Source: Sediminibacillus albus
Lineage (GTDB): Bacteria; Bacillota; Bacilli; Bacillales; Amphibacillaceae
Reading direction: 5' to 3'
Assembly: GCF_900101125.1 (NCBI RefSeq)
Contig: NZ_FNFL01000007.1
Span: 34,427 to 98,426, forward strand
Length of the DNA stretch: 64,000 bases
This document shows positions 55,846 to 64,000 of this stretch, one piece after another. Each line of letters begins with the position of its first letter. Position 1 is the first letter of the stretch. The notes below the pieces were generated by a model. That model was not told the DNA's origin. It did not search any database and saw only the letters and a program-made list of their open reading frames with translations. A program made the position numbers and the translations under genes.

Positions 55846-56370
55846 TTATGTAAGGTTTGTGAATTGGGCGTTCAATTTTTGCAGTAGTTTTTTCGTGTGC
55901 TTTGGTGTTTGTAAGTGGTAGATGGTGATATCGTTGGTGTTCCTCAGCTTTTCTTTTATGGCTGGGGTTTTTCTTTTTTTAAATCTGGCCACCCAGAGAA
56001 AAAATTCCAGGTCGAGCTTCTCCCGGCAATCAGCTCCCATATCTGGCCGTGTTTTGCCCTGGTATTGAATTCTGCGTTTAACGATGCCGTACAAGCATCT
56101 TAACGTGGAGTAATCAAGGAATATTACGGTGTCTGCAGCCTGGAGCCGTAAATCCATTGTTGATCCATAATTTCCATCAATGATCCAGCAGTCCTGTTGG
56201 ATAATCTCTTTTTGCTGTTTGGATAGTTCCTGTTTGCTGATTGGCTGCCAGCCGGGCTTCCAAAAGTAAGCGTCTAAATGGTAGACAGGCAGCTGGAGAA
56301 TTTCACCTAATTGCTTGGCCAGCGTCGATTTTCCAGCTCCGCCGCTGCCAATAATGGCGATTTTTTTCAT
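55846..56370 (-). CDS. P-loop kinase-like protein (FlaR-like)
   Basis: A 174-residue P-loop NTPase of the adenylate-kinase-like family often labelled DNA topology modulation protein FlaR. Walker A is GSGGAGKST (8-16), followed by HLDAYFWKPGW and IIDGNYGSTMD. It probably phosphorylates a small molecule; the FlaR label is historical. GGGAGA upstream of ATG 56370. Confidence 0.85.
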   Translation of the reverse strand: MKKIAIIGSGGAGKSTLAKQLGEILQLPVYHLDAYFWKPGWQPISKQELSKQQKEIIQQDCWIIDGNYGSTMDLRLQAADTVIFLDYSTLRCLYGIVKRRIQYQGKTRPDMGADCREKLDLEFFLWVARFKKRKTPAIKEKLRNTNDITIYHLQTPKHTKKLLQKLNAQFTNLT

Positions 56371-56559
56371 AGATCTTCTCCCTTCGCGTAACGATTTTTT
56401 ATGGACGGATTTTTTATCATACCACTATTTTTGGAAAAATCAATAAGCTTTTTATAAAAACGCAGTTTAATCTGGCCACTTGAGGTGAATTGCATCAAAA
56501 AGTGGCGTGGACACGACATACATCTATTTGCAAAAAGCGAATGATTACAGCATATGGAG

Positions 56560-56790
56560 TTTTAAAAAAATGACTCCTTTATTTTCAAGGAGGCTGAGGC
56601 CGTGCCCACGGAAACCGGAGTATTCTGTTGGTGCAAATTTAAGCACCCAACCTTGTTAGAAGAATGAGAGCTGTCACAGGGGCCGCTGGTGTTAAAAAAA
56701 GAAAAAAATCGAACGAGTTCGAATCCTAAGGATTTCGAAATCATCGTTCGATTTTTGCCCAGCTACTATCCTTTTGTCCCAACCTCTCAA
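56560..56790 (+). repeat. dispersed repeat, copy B
   Basis: About 230 bases matching the reverse of 61147-61380: ATGACTCCTTTATTTTC, CCCAACCTTGTTAGAAG, the hairpin arms AAAAATCGAACGA (56704) and TCGTTCGATTTTT (56744), then TATCCTTTTGTCCCAACC. It fills the gap between two minus-strand genes and carries no gene. Confidence 0.88.
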
Positions 56791-56792
56791 TG

Positions 56793-57668
56793 TTAATCAG
56801 GTTTTAAAGCACTGGACATCTTTGTCAATAATTGGGCATCTTCTTCATACGATTTTTGCAAGGCAACGGTGATTTTCCCAGGTTTTCCATTATTGACTTT
56901 TTCCCCATCTATTTGAATGATCGGCATTATTTCGGCAGTACTGCTGGACAAGAATACTTCATCTGCTGTCTGTAAGTCATCAAGCGAAAAAGCCTCTTCC
57001 ACTAACGGAACATCCAATTTCTCTGCCAATACCTTGACACGCGACCGGACACAGCCGTGCAGAATGTTATTGGTTTCCGGATGGGTGAATATACGGCCGT
57101 TTTGAACAATATAAGCGTTGGATGAACTGCATTCCGTCACCGTTCCCTCGCGGTGAAGAATCGCTTCAAAGGCGCCATGCTCACTTGCCTCTTGCTTGGC
57201 AAGTACATTCGGCAATAAATTCAAGCTTTTGATATAACAGTTTTGCCAGCGTACATCCGGCTGAGTGATAGCGGTAACTCCGTTGGTCAATTTATCAACC
57301 GGACGCGGAAGATCCTGGACATAGGCATAGAAGTTCGCTTCCACATCAGGAAAAACATGGTCGCGTATCGCTGACCCGCGAGTTGCCTGTAAGTAGACTT
57401 TTGCGTCTCCTTGTACTTTATTTATCCTAAGTAACTCATCAAGCTTATCGAATAGCTCGCCCTTCTCAAAAGGCAGCTTTATTTTTACAGCTGCGGCGGA
57501 GCGGAACAGTCTGTTTACATGCTCTGTCATTAAGTAGTATCTTCCCTGATAAACACGGATTACTTCATAAACGCCATCACCGAATTGCAAGCCGCGTTCC
57601 TGAAAGGGATAAGTTAAGTCATCGCCATTTACAAATTCTGTTTGGGATAACACATGTGGGTGTATCAT
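56793..57668 (-). CDS. dat: D-amino acid aminotransferase
   Basis: A 291-residue fold-type IV PLP enzyme that makes D-alanine or D-glutamate for peptidoglycan. The PLP-binding Lys lies in CYIKSLNLLPNVLAKQEA, and the phosphate-binding region in VTECSSSNAYIV. N-terminal GLQFGDGVYEVIR is typical of Dat. A GGAGG site lies upstream of the ATG at 57668. It is monocistronic. Confidence 0.93.
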   Translation of the reverse strand: MIHPHVLSQTEFVNGDDLTYPFQERGLQFGDGVYEVIRVYQGRYYLMTEHVNRLFRSAAAVKIKLPFEKGELFDKLDELLRINKVQGDAKVYLQATRGSAIRDHVFPDVEANFYAYVQDLPRPVDKLTNGVTAITQPDVRWQNCYIKSLNLLPNVLAKQEASEHGAFEAILHREGTVTECSSSNAYIVQNGRIFTHPETNNILHGCVRSRVKVLAEKLDVPLVEEAFSLDDLQTADEVFLSSSTAEIMPIIQIDGEKVNNGKPGKITVALQKSYEEDAQLLTKMSSALKPD

Positions 57669-57904
57669 TTCGGGGGAAAAACCTCCTTCAAAGTGGTATA
57701 CAAGCCATGAAAAAAGTATATCATAGAACAGCTTCTTTTATTCTATGTGCCACATCTAAACAAAGTCCATTTATGGCTCTTCTATTTTAACGCTTGTGCG
57801 GATGAGCTGCTGAATTATTTTCCCTGTGGTGACAGGATTTAATCCTCTTTATTATCTTGGTGAATCCCCTATGAAAACTTTTCGACAAAAATGGTAGCTA
57901 CCTA

Positions 57905-57933
57905 TTGCAACTAAGGAAAACGGTTGTTATAAT
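57905..57933 (+). promoter_or_regulatory. tRNA-Gly promoter
   Basis: TTGCAA (57905-57910), a 17-base spacer and TATAAT (57928-57933), 50 bases before the tRNA. Confidence 0.9.
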
Positions 57934-57982
57934 GATAAACATCACTTCAAGAAAGACGAGCAAAATGATATCTAATTAGTAT

Positions 57983-58056
57983 GCGGGTGTAGTTTAGTGG
58001 TAAAACCTCAGCCTTCCAAGCTGATGATGAGGGTTCGATTCCCTTCACCCGCTCCA
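57983..58056 (+). tRNA. tRNA-Gly (UCC anticodon)
   Basis: A 74-base cloverleaf: acceptor GCGGGTG/CACCCGC, D arm with GTTTAGTGGTAAAAC, anticodon stem CAGC/GCTG around loop CTTCCAA (anticodon TCC), T arm GAGGGTTCGATTCCCTT and encoded CCA. It has its own promoter and terminator, so it is a single-gene unit. Confidence 0.96.
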
Positions 58057-58070
58057 TGAACTTATGAGCC

Positions 58071-58112
58071 AACGCAGTGTTTCGTTTTTAAGCAACGAGG
58101 CATTGCGTTTTT
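58071..58112 (+). terminator. tRNA terminator
   Basis: AACGCA...CGTT pairs with AACG...TGCGTT with internal loops, then TTTTT. It follows the tRNA by 14 bases. Confidence 0.65.
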
Positions 58113-58220
58113 ACTATGTAAAAAAGCTTTCCATGCTGTTATCCTCGATAATGCTTAGCTTGATACAAGGGTAAGATAGAATGTATCCTATAAGTAGCTA
58201 GTTTGAAAGAGGTGTCAGTG

Positions 58221-59930
58221 ATGAAAGAACTTCAAAGAAAACTGAAGCAGGTCGATGGGAAGAGCTACAAAGGATATAAATCTATCCAAGGCAGGTATTC
58301 TTTTCATCGCTTCGAGCTTGTTATAGATTATGTGCAAGGAGATCCATTCGCAGCTCCTTCAAAAATCAGGTTGATTATCCCTGATGCGTACCGAAAAATT
58401 CAACCGGATTGGAAAAATGACCGGCAGCGGAAAATTTATACCGAAGACACTATTGCCAGATCGGTAGCAAAGGCAATTAACAACAACACCGTTTATAGTA
58501 AGGGGTCCGGGAAAAGTGGATTGATTGCCATTGATGCCCCCGGACAGGAAATCCTTGAACGGAGTGCCGTTGTCTTAGATGATGGCTACACGACAATTTG
58601 CCTATCGGTTGGTTTACCCGCTAATGGGCGAAGGATAAATGGAAGAGAAGCTGAAAAGCTTTTTTTTGAAGCAATTCCTGCTATTCTGGAAAAATCGATT
58701 TATTCTATTTCTGACGCAGAGATAGAAGCCAGCGTTGAATTGGCTGACCAACATCAGGCGATCAGACAAAAAATGAGGGAAAATGGCTGGATAAGCTTTA
58801 TTGCGGACGGCGCTGTCCTGCCGAGGGAGAGCGGTATCAGCAATAGGCCGATGAAGCAGGCTGTACCGTTTGAAAGTACGGAAGAAAACAGAGTTTCCAT
58901 CGATATCCCCCATCAGGAAGAACCGCTGACTGGAATGGCTTTAAAGAAAGGCATTGTGCTGATTGTCGGCGGCGGTTATCACGGAAAAAGCACACTGCTT
59001 CAAGCCGTTGAGCGAGGCGTTTACCACCATAAAAAAGGGGACGGACGGGAATACGTACTGACTGATCCAAGGGCAGTGAAAGTCCGTGCTGAAGATGGCA
59101 GACAAGTAAGTACTGTCAATATTGCGCCATTCATTAATGATTTGCCGCACAAGCAGGACACAAGCAGGTTCACTACCGAAAATGCGAGTGGCAGTACTTC
59201 ACAGGCAGCAAATGTAGTCGAAGCTCTTGAAGCTGGTGCAAGTACGATTTTAATTGATGAGGATACGAGTGCTACCAACTTCATGATTCGCGATCAACGG
59301 ATGCAAGAGCTGGTAGTTAATGAAAAGGAACCAATCACCCCGTTTATCGATAGAGTAGAGCAAATGCGGGACCAGCTTGGTGTTTCTACTATTTTAGTAA
59401 TGGGCGGATCCGGTGATTACTTTGAAGCAGCTGACCAGGTAATCATGATGGACCGTTACCAGCCGCATAATGTCACAGAGCGGGCCCGTTCGATTGCTGA
59501 AAAGTATCCATTTTCGCGGAATCTCTTCAATCAACAGGAATTTGGCGATTTGCCCGTGCGGCAGTTCCTTAACGGAAGCCTGCAGACAAACCAAGGAAAA
59601 AAATCGAAGGTACAGGCGAAAGGGCTTGCTACCATTATTATGGGAAGAACCGACATTGCCCTTCATTATGTTGAACAATTAGTCGATCCTTCACAAACTA
59701 GAATGATTGCAGAAATTCTTCGCCATTTGGTTCAAAAGCATTGGTTGAACAAGAACCGATCCTTAACAGAGCTGCTTGATGCAATCGAACTCCAAATGGA
59801 CGAAAAAGGACTGGGGTCATTTGCACCATTTCCAGAACAGCACCCCGGCGATTTGGCAAGACCACGCCGGTTCGAAATAGCCGCAACTCTTAATAGAATG
59901 CGGACTGCCAAAGTAAAAGATATCAGCTAA
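58221..59930 (+). CDS. ABC-class ATPase (PF09818 type), unknown role
   Basis: A 569-residue cytosolic predicted ATPase of the ABC class. Walker A is GGGYHGKST with Lys256, a signature-like ASGSTSQAANVVEAL follows, and Walker B is TILIDEDTSATN. There are no membrane segments, so it is not an exporter. ATG 58221 after GAGGTG is chosen over TTG 58203. It is followed by queG. Function is not known; such proteins may act on nucleic acid. Confidence 0.85.
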   Translation: MKELQRKLKQVDGKSYKGYKSIQGRYSFHRFELVIDYVQGDPFAAPSKIRLIIPDAYRKIQPDWKNDRQRKIYTEDTIARSVAKAINNNTVYSKGSGKSGLIAIDAPGQEILERSAVVLDDGYTTICLSVGLPANGRRINGREAEKLFFEAIPAILEKSIYSISDAEIEASVELADQHQAIRQKMRENGWISFIADGAVLPRESGISNRPMKQAVPFESTEENRVSIDIPHQEEPLTGMALKKGIVLIVGGGYHGKSTLLQAVERGVYHHKKGDGREYVLTDPRAVKVRAEDGRQVSTVNIAPFINDLPHKQDTSRFTTENASGSTSQAANVVEALEAGASTILIDEDTSATNFMIRDQRMQELVVNEKEPITPFIDRVEQMRDQLGVSTILVMGGSGDYFEAADQVIMMDRYQPHNVTERARSIAEKYPFSRNLFNQQEFGDLPVRQFLNGSLQTNQGKKSKVQAKGLATIIMGRTDIALHYVEQLVDPSQTRMIAEILRHLVQKHWLNKNRSLTELLDAIELQMDEKGLGSFAPFPEQHPGDLARPRRFEIAATLNRMRTAKVKDIS

Positions 59931-59938
59931 TCATACCA

Positions 59939-59963
59939 GAGGGACAGTTATCATCTGTCCCTC
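59939..59963 (+). other. intercistronic hairpin
   Basis: GAGGGACAG and CTGTCCCTC form a perfect nine-pair stem around TTATCAT between the ATPase and queG. Without a T run it probably stabilises or separates mRNA rather than terminating. Confidence 0.6.
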
Positions 59964-59988
59964 CATGCTGGAAAGGAGGGAAAAGCAC

Positions 59989-61128
59989 ATGGCTTACGAG
60001 GAATTAAAGCAGGAAATCATTGATTATAGTAAAAGCATTGGCATCGATAAAATTGGGTTCGCCTCTGTAGATGTATTTACCGAGCTTAAGTCGCGGCTTG
60101 AGCAGCAGCAGGACCTAGGCTATCAATCAGGCTTTGAAAAGGGCAGTATTGAAGAGCGGACGAATCCTGCCAAATTGATGCCAGAAGCACAGTCGATCGT
60201 TTCTATTGCTCTTGCCTACCCTTCCAGACTGAAGGATGCACCGAAAAGTAAAAAAGGGGAAAGGCGCGGGCTTTTTTGCAGAGCATCCTGGGGAAAAGAT
60301 TATCATCATATTTTAAGAGAAAAATTAGAAATGCTGGCTGAATTTATCGCAGGCAAGGTTTATGCATTTAATTATAAATCAATGGTCGATACCGGTGAGC
60401 TTTCTGATCGTGCTGTCGCTGAACGATCCGGTATTGGTTTCAGCGGTAAAAATACAACGATCATTACCCCGGAATTTGGTTCCTATGTTTATCTTGGCGA
60501 AATGATAACGAATATCCCTTTCCCTCCAGATCAACCCGTGGAGGACAGCTGTGGGGAATGCACTAAGTGTATTGATTCATGCCCCACTGGAGCGCTTATC
60601 CAAGGCGGGCAGTTAAATGCCCAAAAATGCATTGCATTTTTGACGCAAACGAAAGACTTTCTGCCGGACGAATATAGAACTAAACTAGGTAACCGTATAT
60701 ATGGATGCGATACGTGCCAGCTGGTTTGCCCAAAGAACCAGAAAAAAGATTTCCACCTCCATCCGGAAATGGAACCCGATCCAGAAGTTGTAAAGCCGAA
60801 GCTTATTCCGCTGCTTTCTATGTCGAACCGAGAGTTCAAGGAAAAGTTCGGGGAGATAGCCGGTTCCTGGCGAGGGAAAAAACCAATTCAGCGCAATGCA
60901 ATCATTGCACTCGGCCATTACCGGGAAGAAAGCTCGGTAAACGAATTGATACGCCTGATGGAATCAGATCCGCGTCCGGTAATTCGCGGCACTGCTGCCT
61001 GGTCTCTAGGAAAAATAGGAACAGAAAAAGCCTTTGCAGCAATCGAAGCAGCCAAGCAGAAAGAAACCGACGAGCAGGTGCTCTTCGAAATGGAGAAAGG
61101 CCTTCGTTTCCAAACGGTGTACAGCTAG
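59989..61128 (+). CDS. queG: epoxyqueuosine reductase
   Basis: A 379-residue cobalamin and 4Fe-4S enzyme for the last step of queuosine synthesis in tRNA. Cluster motifs are CGECTKCIDSCPTGAL and CDTCQLVCPKN; HEAT-like repeats form the C-terminus (about 300-379). ATG 59989 has GGAAAGGAGGG upstream and is preferred to 59965. It lies 58 bases after the ATPase gene and may be cotranscribed. Confidence 0.93.
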   Translation: MAYEELKQEIIDYSKSIGIDKIGFASVDVFTELKSRLEQQQDLGYQSGFEKGSIEERTNPAKLMPEAQSIVSIALAYPSRLKDAPKSKKGERRGLFCRASWGKDYHHILREKLEMLAEFIAGKVYAFNYKSMVDTGELSDRAVAERSGIGFSGKNTTIITPEFGSYVYLGEMITNIPFPPDQPVEDSCGECTKCIDSCPTGALIQGGQLNAQKCIAFLTQTKDFLPDEYRTKLGNRIYGCDTCQLVCPKNQKKDFHLHPEMEPDPEVVKPKLIPLLSMSNREFKEKFGEIAGSWRGKKPIQRNAIIALGHYREESSVNELIRLMESDPRPVIRGTAAWSLGKIGTEKAFAAIEAAKQKETDEQVLFEMEKGLRFQTVYS

Positions 61129-61146
61129 TTTTGTTTTATTGGCAGG

Positions 61147-61813
61147 AAAGAGGTTGGGACAAAAGGATAGCGGACAAAGCAAAAATCGAACGATGATTCG
61201 AAATCTCTAATATTCGAACTCGTTCGTTTTTTCTTTTCGAATTTTTAAGATAACCTGCGGACAAGTGACAACTCTATTTCTTCCTTCTAACAAGGTTGGG
61301 TACCGACAGCATACTTCGCTTTCCGAGAGCATGGCCACGCCCTCCTTGAAAATAAAGGAGCCATTTTCTGCATGCGATGAGTTGCAGCCGAGCGGTCCTT
61401 GTCTTCAGACTCGTGCTATTCCCAGAGAAGTCTACGTATTCTGCCGGCGCAATAGGCCTGTTCTAACAACCTTGCATGACGACCGCTACGGAAATACACT
61501 ACGCTTTCCGCGGGCGACTGGGGAGCCTCCTCGAGCCTGCGCTCTGCGGGGTCTCACCGAGGCCTTTTCCCCCGCAGGAGTTTCCGTGGATTTCCTCCTC
61601 TGAAAGTCTACGTAAGGTTTTCAGCAATACACAAATGTTTCTGATTTACTTGAAATCACGCCGTACGAATACTTATCTAATACTACTGTTAATCGCCATA
61701 TATATTCCTTTTCGTCATCAATCGAATGCTCGAAGATGGTCTTATAAACCTTCCTATGCTGCCATCGTTCGATTTTTGCAAGTGAATGTATGTTATGTTC
61801 CAACCTCTTTTGT
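61147..61813. repeat. dispersed repeat copy C with terminal inverted repeats
   Basis: The element is about 667 bases. Its ends are imperfect inverted repeats: left 61147-61195 (AAAGAGGTTGGGAC ... GCAAAAATCGAACGATG) and right 61763-61810 (inverse AAAGAGGTTGGAAC ... GCAAAAATCGAACGATG), with 17 inner bases identical. The interior matches copies A and B in inverse orientation. It has no transposase, so it resembles a MITE or composite palindromic repeat. Confidence 0.85.
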
Positions 61814-61862
61814 TCTCTCTATCTTACCAGCTACATATATTCAAGATAGGAGGGGTGCATGG

Positions 61863-62729
61863 ATGGACTATAAGGAACTTTTAGAGGCTTATTGGCGTCG
61901 GCAGTTAGATCAAAGGGCGGAAGAAAAGAAGGCTAACTGGATATTACGCAAAAAGTATCTTCACGAATCGAGAGGAAGCAAAGTGCCCCGCATGCGCGGG
62001 GAAGGCAAGCTGCTCGGCACTAAAACGGAAAAAGACGGAACTACACGCTTACAATATGATTTGCTGGCAACCTTTTTTATTAAACAAGGCAATTCCTTTT
62101 ATCATGAAGAAGAGAAACGCCGCCATACGGTGTCTATAAAGGAAGAGGAGATAATAAATGACCAGCTCGCTGACCGGCCTGCACTGCCCAAGGATGTGCC
62201 TGCTATCTCCGTATTCGGCAAAGAAGAGGATATCCGGGCATCGCGTTTTAATTATGACAGGCGGGCGGCAGTCCAATATGCAGAGCGCTGGTGGAACGAG
62301 TACAATCCCAATTACAAAGAATTCGCTGTAGACTGCACGAATTATATTTCCCAATGCTTAGCGGCGGGGGGAGCACCGATGCGAGGCATGCCTAATAAAG
62401 GGGAGGGCTGGTGGTACCAAGGAGATAGCTGGAGCTACAGCTGGGCAGTAGCTCATTCGCTGAGGTGGTATTTAAGCGGTTCTACTCAGGGTCTGAAAGG
62501 TAGAGAGATGGAAAAGGCAAGCGATCTATCCCCTGGTGATGTGATTTGTTATGACTTTCAGGGGGATGGCCGCTGGGATCATAATACGATCGTTGTGACT
62601 AAAGATCTGCAGGGAGAACCACTGGTGAATGCCCATACTGATAACAGCCGACATCGCTACTGGAGCTATGAGGACTCTATGGCATGGACGGAAAATTGCA
62701 AATATAAGTTTTTCCGGATCGGCGAATAG
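61863..62729 (+). CDS. amidase-domain protein (YhbB-like)
   Basis: A 288-residue protein with a C-terminal amidase-like domain of the NlpC/CHAP-related amidase_6 family: DCTNYISQCLAAGG with the catalytic Cys, then GDVICYDFQGDGRWDHNTIV with the His. It may cleave peptide or amide bonds in the cell wall, although no clear signal peptide is seen. I start at ATG 61863 with AGGAGGGG upstream; a longer frame from 61476 only reads through the repeat element. Confidence 0.85.
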   Translation: MDYKELLEAYWRRQLDQRAEEKKANWILRKKYLHESRGSKVPRMRGEGKLLGTKTEKDGTTRLQYDLLATFFIKQGNSFYHEEEKRRHTVSIKEEEIINDQLADRPALPKDVPAISVFGKEEDIRASRFNYDRRAAVQYAERWWNEYNPNYKEFAVDCTNYISQCLAAGGAPMRGMPNKGEGWWYQGDSWSYSWAVAHSLRWYLSGSTQGLKGREMEKASDLSPGDVICYDFQGDGRWDHNTIVVTKDLQGEPLVNAHTDNSRHRYWSYEDSMAWTENCKYKFFRIGE

Positions 62730-62850
62730 AGAGGTTTTGTTCATTTTCTAATCTGAAATAGGTTGTTTTGCCGGCATCCAGTGCTGGCTAGTAACTTGGC
62801 GGCATTGTGGTATAATAACCAGGTTACTAATTTTTTTTGGGGTGAAAAAA

Positions 62851-63324
62851 GTGGCAATACATGTTGTATTATTTCAGCCGGAAATCCCGGCAAATACGGG
62901 AAACATTTCACGGACGTGCCTGGCAACAGACACGACTCTCCATTTGATTCGGCCGCTTGGCTTCTCTACGGATGACAAGATGGTGCGCAGGGCGGGATTG
63001 GATTATTGGCAGGATGTAGATATCAAATATTACGATTCCTTAGAAGAACTATATCAAACCTATCCTCAAGGGGATTTTTATTATATTGAGAACTTCGGTA
63101 CGAAATATTATACAGATTATGACTATAACCGGCCGGAGGAGGATCTATTTTTTGTATTCGGCAGGGAAACGAATGGGATTCCAAAGGAATTGCTGGCAGG
63201 AAAAGAAGACAAATGCCTGCGGGTCCATATGACGGATAAAGTGCGTTCTTTAAACTTATCCAATACAGCGGCCATTATTATTTATGAAGCACTAAGGCAG
63301 CAAGGATTTCCGGGACTGAAATAA
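62851..63324 (+). CDS. trmL: tRNA (cytidine/uridine-2'-O-)-methyltransferase TrmL
   Basis: A 157-residue SPOUT methyltransferase that methylates ribose of the wobble nucleotide in tRNA-Leu isoacceptors. Conserved segments are FQPEIPANTGNISRTCLATD, FGRETNGIP and NLSNTAAIIIYEALRQ, which form the knot. The start is GTG 62851 after GGGGTG. Confidence 0.94.
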   Translation: MAIHVVLFQPEIPANTGNISRTCLATDTTLHLIRPLGFSTDDKMVRRAGLDYWQDVDIKYYDSLEELYQTYPQGDFYYIENFGTKYYTDYDYNRPEEDLFFVFGRETNGIPKELLAGKEDKCLRVHMTDKVRSLNLSNTAAIIIYEALRQQGFPGLK

Positions 63325-63345
63325 AAAGCAGGACCAGTAAACATA

Positions 63346-63375
63346 AAACCGCCAGCCAATGCAGGCTGGCGGTTT
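63346..63375. terminator. bidirectional terminator
   Basis: AAACCGCCAGCC and GGCTGGCGGTTT form a 12-pair stem around AATGCA. It serves trmL and the convergent 30-residue gene. Confidence 0.9.
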
Positions 63376-63377
63376 CT

Positions 63378-63470
63378 TTATCTCTTTGGTGATTGTTTGG
63401 AGTCATAGCCGGCAGTAAAGATGGAAACGAGAAATACGACAGTAACACCTAAAATCAAAAAAATCCCCAT
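63378..63470 (-). CDS. single-helix membrane peptide (30 aa)
   Basis: A 30-residue peptide with one membrane helix (IFLILGVTVVFLVSIFTA) and a basic, polar tail (DSKQSPKR). AAGGAGG lies upstream of the ATG at 63470 at normal distance. It is convergent with trmL. Function unknown; small proteins of this type are common in Bacillaceae. Confidence 0.6.
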   Translation of the reverse strand: MGIFLILGVTVVFLVSIFTAGYDSKQSPKR

Positions 63471-63590
63471 GGATGACATCCTCCTTTTTCCATTTGCGAT
63501 GTATATTCCTTCTATTAAACATGGTTATATGTATCAATCATACTTTTTCCATTATAACTAATTATTGTTGCCTTGTGAACTAGAAGCAGC

Positions 63591-63623
63591 AAAATCCCTT
63601 CATAGACTCTGGCGGGATTTTTT
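63591..63623. terminator. terminator-like hairpin upstream of prkA
   Basis: AAAATCCC pairs with GGGATTTT around TTCATAGACTCTGGC and ends in a T run. No gene directly precedes it on the plus strand, so it may mark the end of an unannotated short transcript. Confidence 0.5.
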
Positions 63624-63809
63624 GCAAGGGAACGCAAAAGTTGAATACATTGCCAGCGTTATTCATGTTCGAAGCGTTGCCTACATAGATTAAAGTAACC
63701 ATCTTTTAAGGATGAATACCAAAGGAAAGCAGGAGAGAAGAAAAGAACCTTTGCTATTGACTGGATGGCTGGGTTATTCTGTTAAATTACTTCTGGGGAG
63801 GATGTAGGA

Positions 63810-64000
63810 ATGGATATTCTGAAAAAAATCCAGAATCATAGAGAAGATCAGGAAAGGCTGAAATGGGAAGGTACCTTAGCAGATTACTTGGAATTATTGA
63901 AAAAACGGCCTTATTTAGCTCAGTCTGCCCACTCAAGAGTTTATAGCATGATTAAGCATAAGGGCGTAAATGAGCGTGAGGATGGTGTGAAAACATACAA
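63810..64000 (+). CDS. prkA: PrkA serine kinase, N-terminal part (cut by window)
   Basis: The first 63 residues of PrkA begin MDILKKIQNHREDQERLKW and continue GTLADYLELLKKRPYLAQSA and HSRVYSMIKHKG, as in the sporulation-linked kinase/AAA protein of Bacillus. GGGGAGG precedes ATG 63810. The gene runs off the end of the window. Confidence 0.92.
   Translation, partial: MDILKKIQNHREDQERLKWEGTLADYLELLKKRPYLAQSAHSRVYSMIKHKGVNEREDGVKTY

Noticed and set aside
61476-61862. Extra 129 codons at the start of the amidase gene
   Set aside because: They read through the repeat element, while ATG 61863 has an ideal ribosome site.

Overview
The window is chromosomal DNA of a low-to-moderate GC Gram-positive bacterium, most likely a halotolerant genus of Bacillaceae (Oceanobacillus, Virgibacillus or Gracilibacillus type). 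The reasons are catabolite-responsive (cre) elements, a CIRCE operator, Fur boxes, strong GGAGG ribosome sites with GTG and TTG starts, and the gene set itself (htpG, queG, trmL, prkA, dat, YdaG-like and YumC/YcgT-like genes). The genus is an inference.

Layout. 1-0.2 kb: the end of a type II-A-like CRISPR array whose repeat resembles that of Staphylococcus aureus Cas9 loci. 0.6-13.9 kb: a glycan locus with an AraC regulator, two paralogous sugar-binding lipoproteins, two permeases, two different GH31 enzymes (one YicI-like alpha-xylosidase) and a secreted multidomain GH3 enzyme; alpha-xyloside or xyloglucan-oligosaccharide use is the best guess. 13.9-15.2 kb: a phage ArpU gene with a partial second copy 752 bp away. 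15.4-21.5 kb: housekeeping and stress genes, including htpG behind a perfect CIRCE and a DsbA-like gene frameshifted at its active site. 21.7-25.9 kb: a nuclease-like protein, a PLD-SF2 helicase-DUF3427 protein and a Nudix hydrolase, a candidate defence module. 26-34.8 kb: stress and redox genes, including a Fur-controlled flavodoxin and flavodoxin/ferredoxin reductase, a SEC-C protein, and an HxlR/LLM/FMN-reductase unit. 35.3-36.4 kb: a Cys-rich secreted bacteriocin-like precursor and a small two-helix membrane protein. 36.5-42.5 kb: a prophage remnant without integrase or structural genes, ending in a truncated ssb. 42.6-53.1 kb: glycerate kinase and a maltodextrin locus (GH13, binding protein, two permeases, GH31, LacI regulator). 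53.4-64 kb: chemotaxis receptor, kinase-like protein, D-amino-acid aminotransferase, tRNA-Gly, ABC-class ATPase, queG, amidase, trmL and the start of prkA.

How the parts work together. Both sugar loci have binding protein, two permeases and intracellular glycosidases but no ATPase, so they probably share an MsmX-type ATPase encoded elsewhere. cre-like boxes lie before both loci, the GH3 gene and the glycerate kinase. Fur boxes before the flavodoxin and its reductase indicate replacement of ferredoxin by flavodoxin when iron is scarce.

A dispersed repeat carrying an ATCGAACGA/TCGTTCGAT hairpin occurs near 34.9-35.3, 56.6-56.8 and 61.1-61.8 kb. The ssb truncation at 42.44 kb lies exactly in a fragment of it, so it appears to have shaped the prophage remnant.
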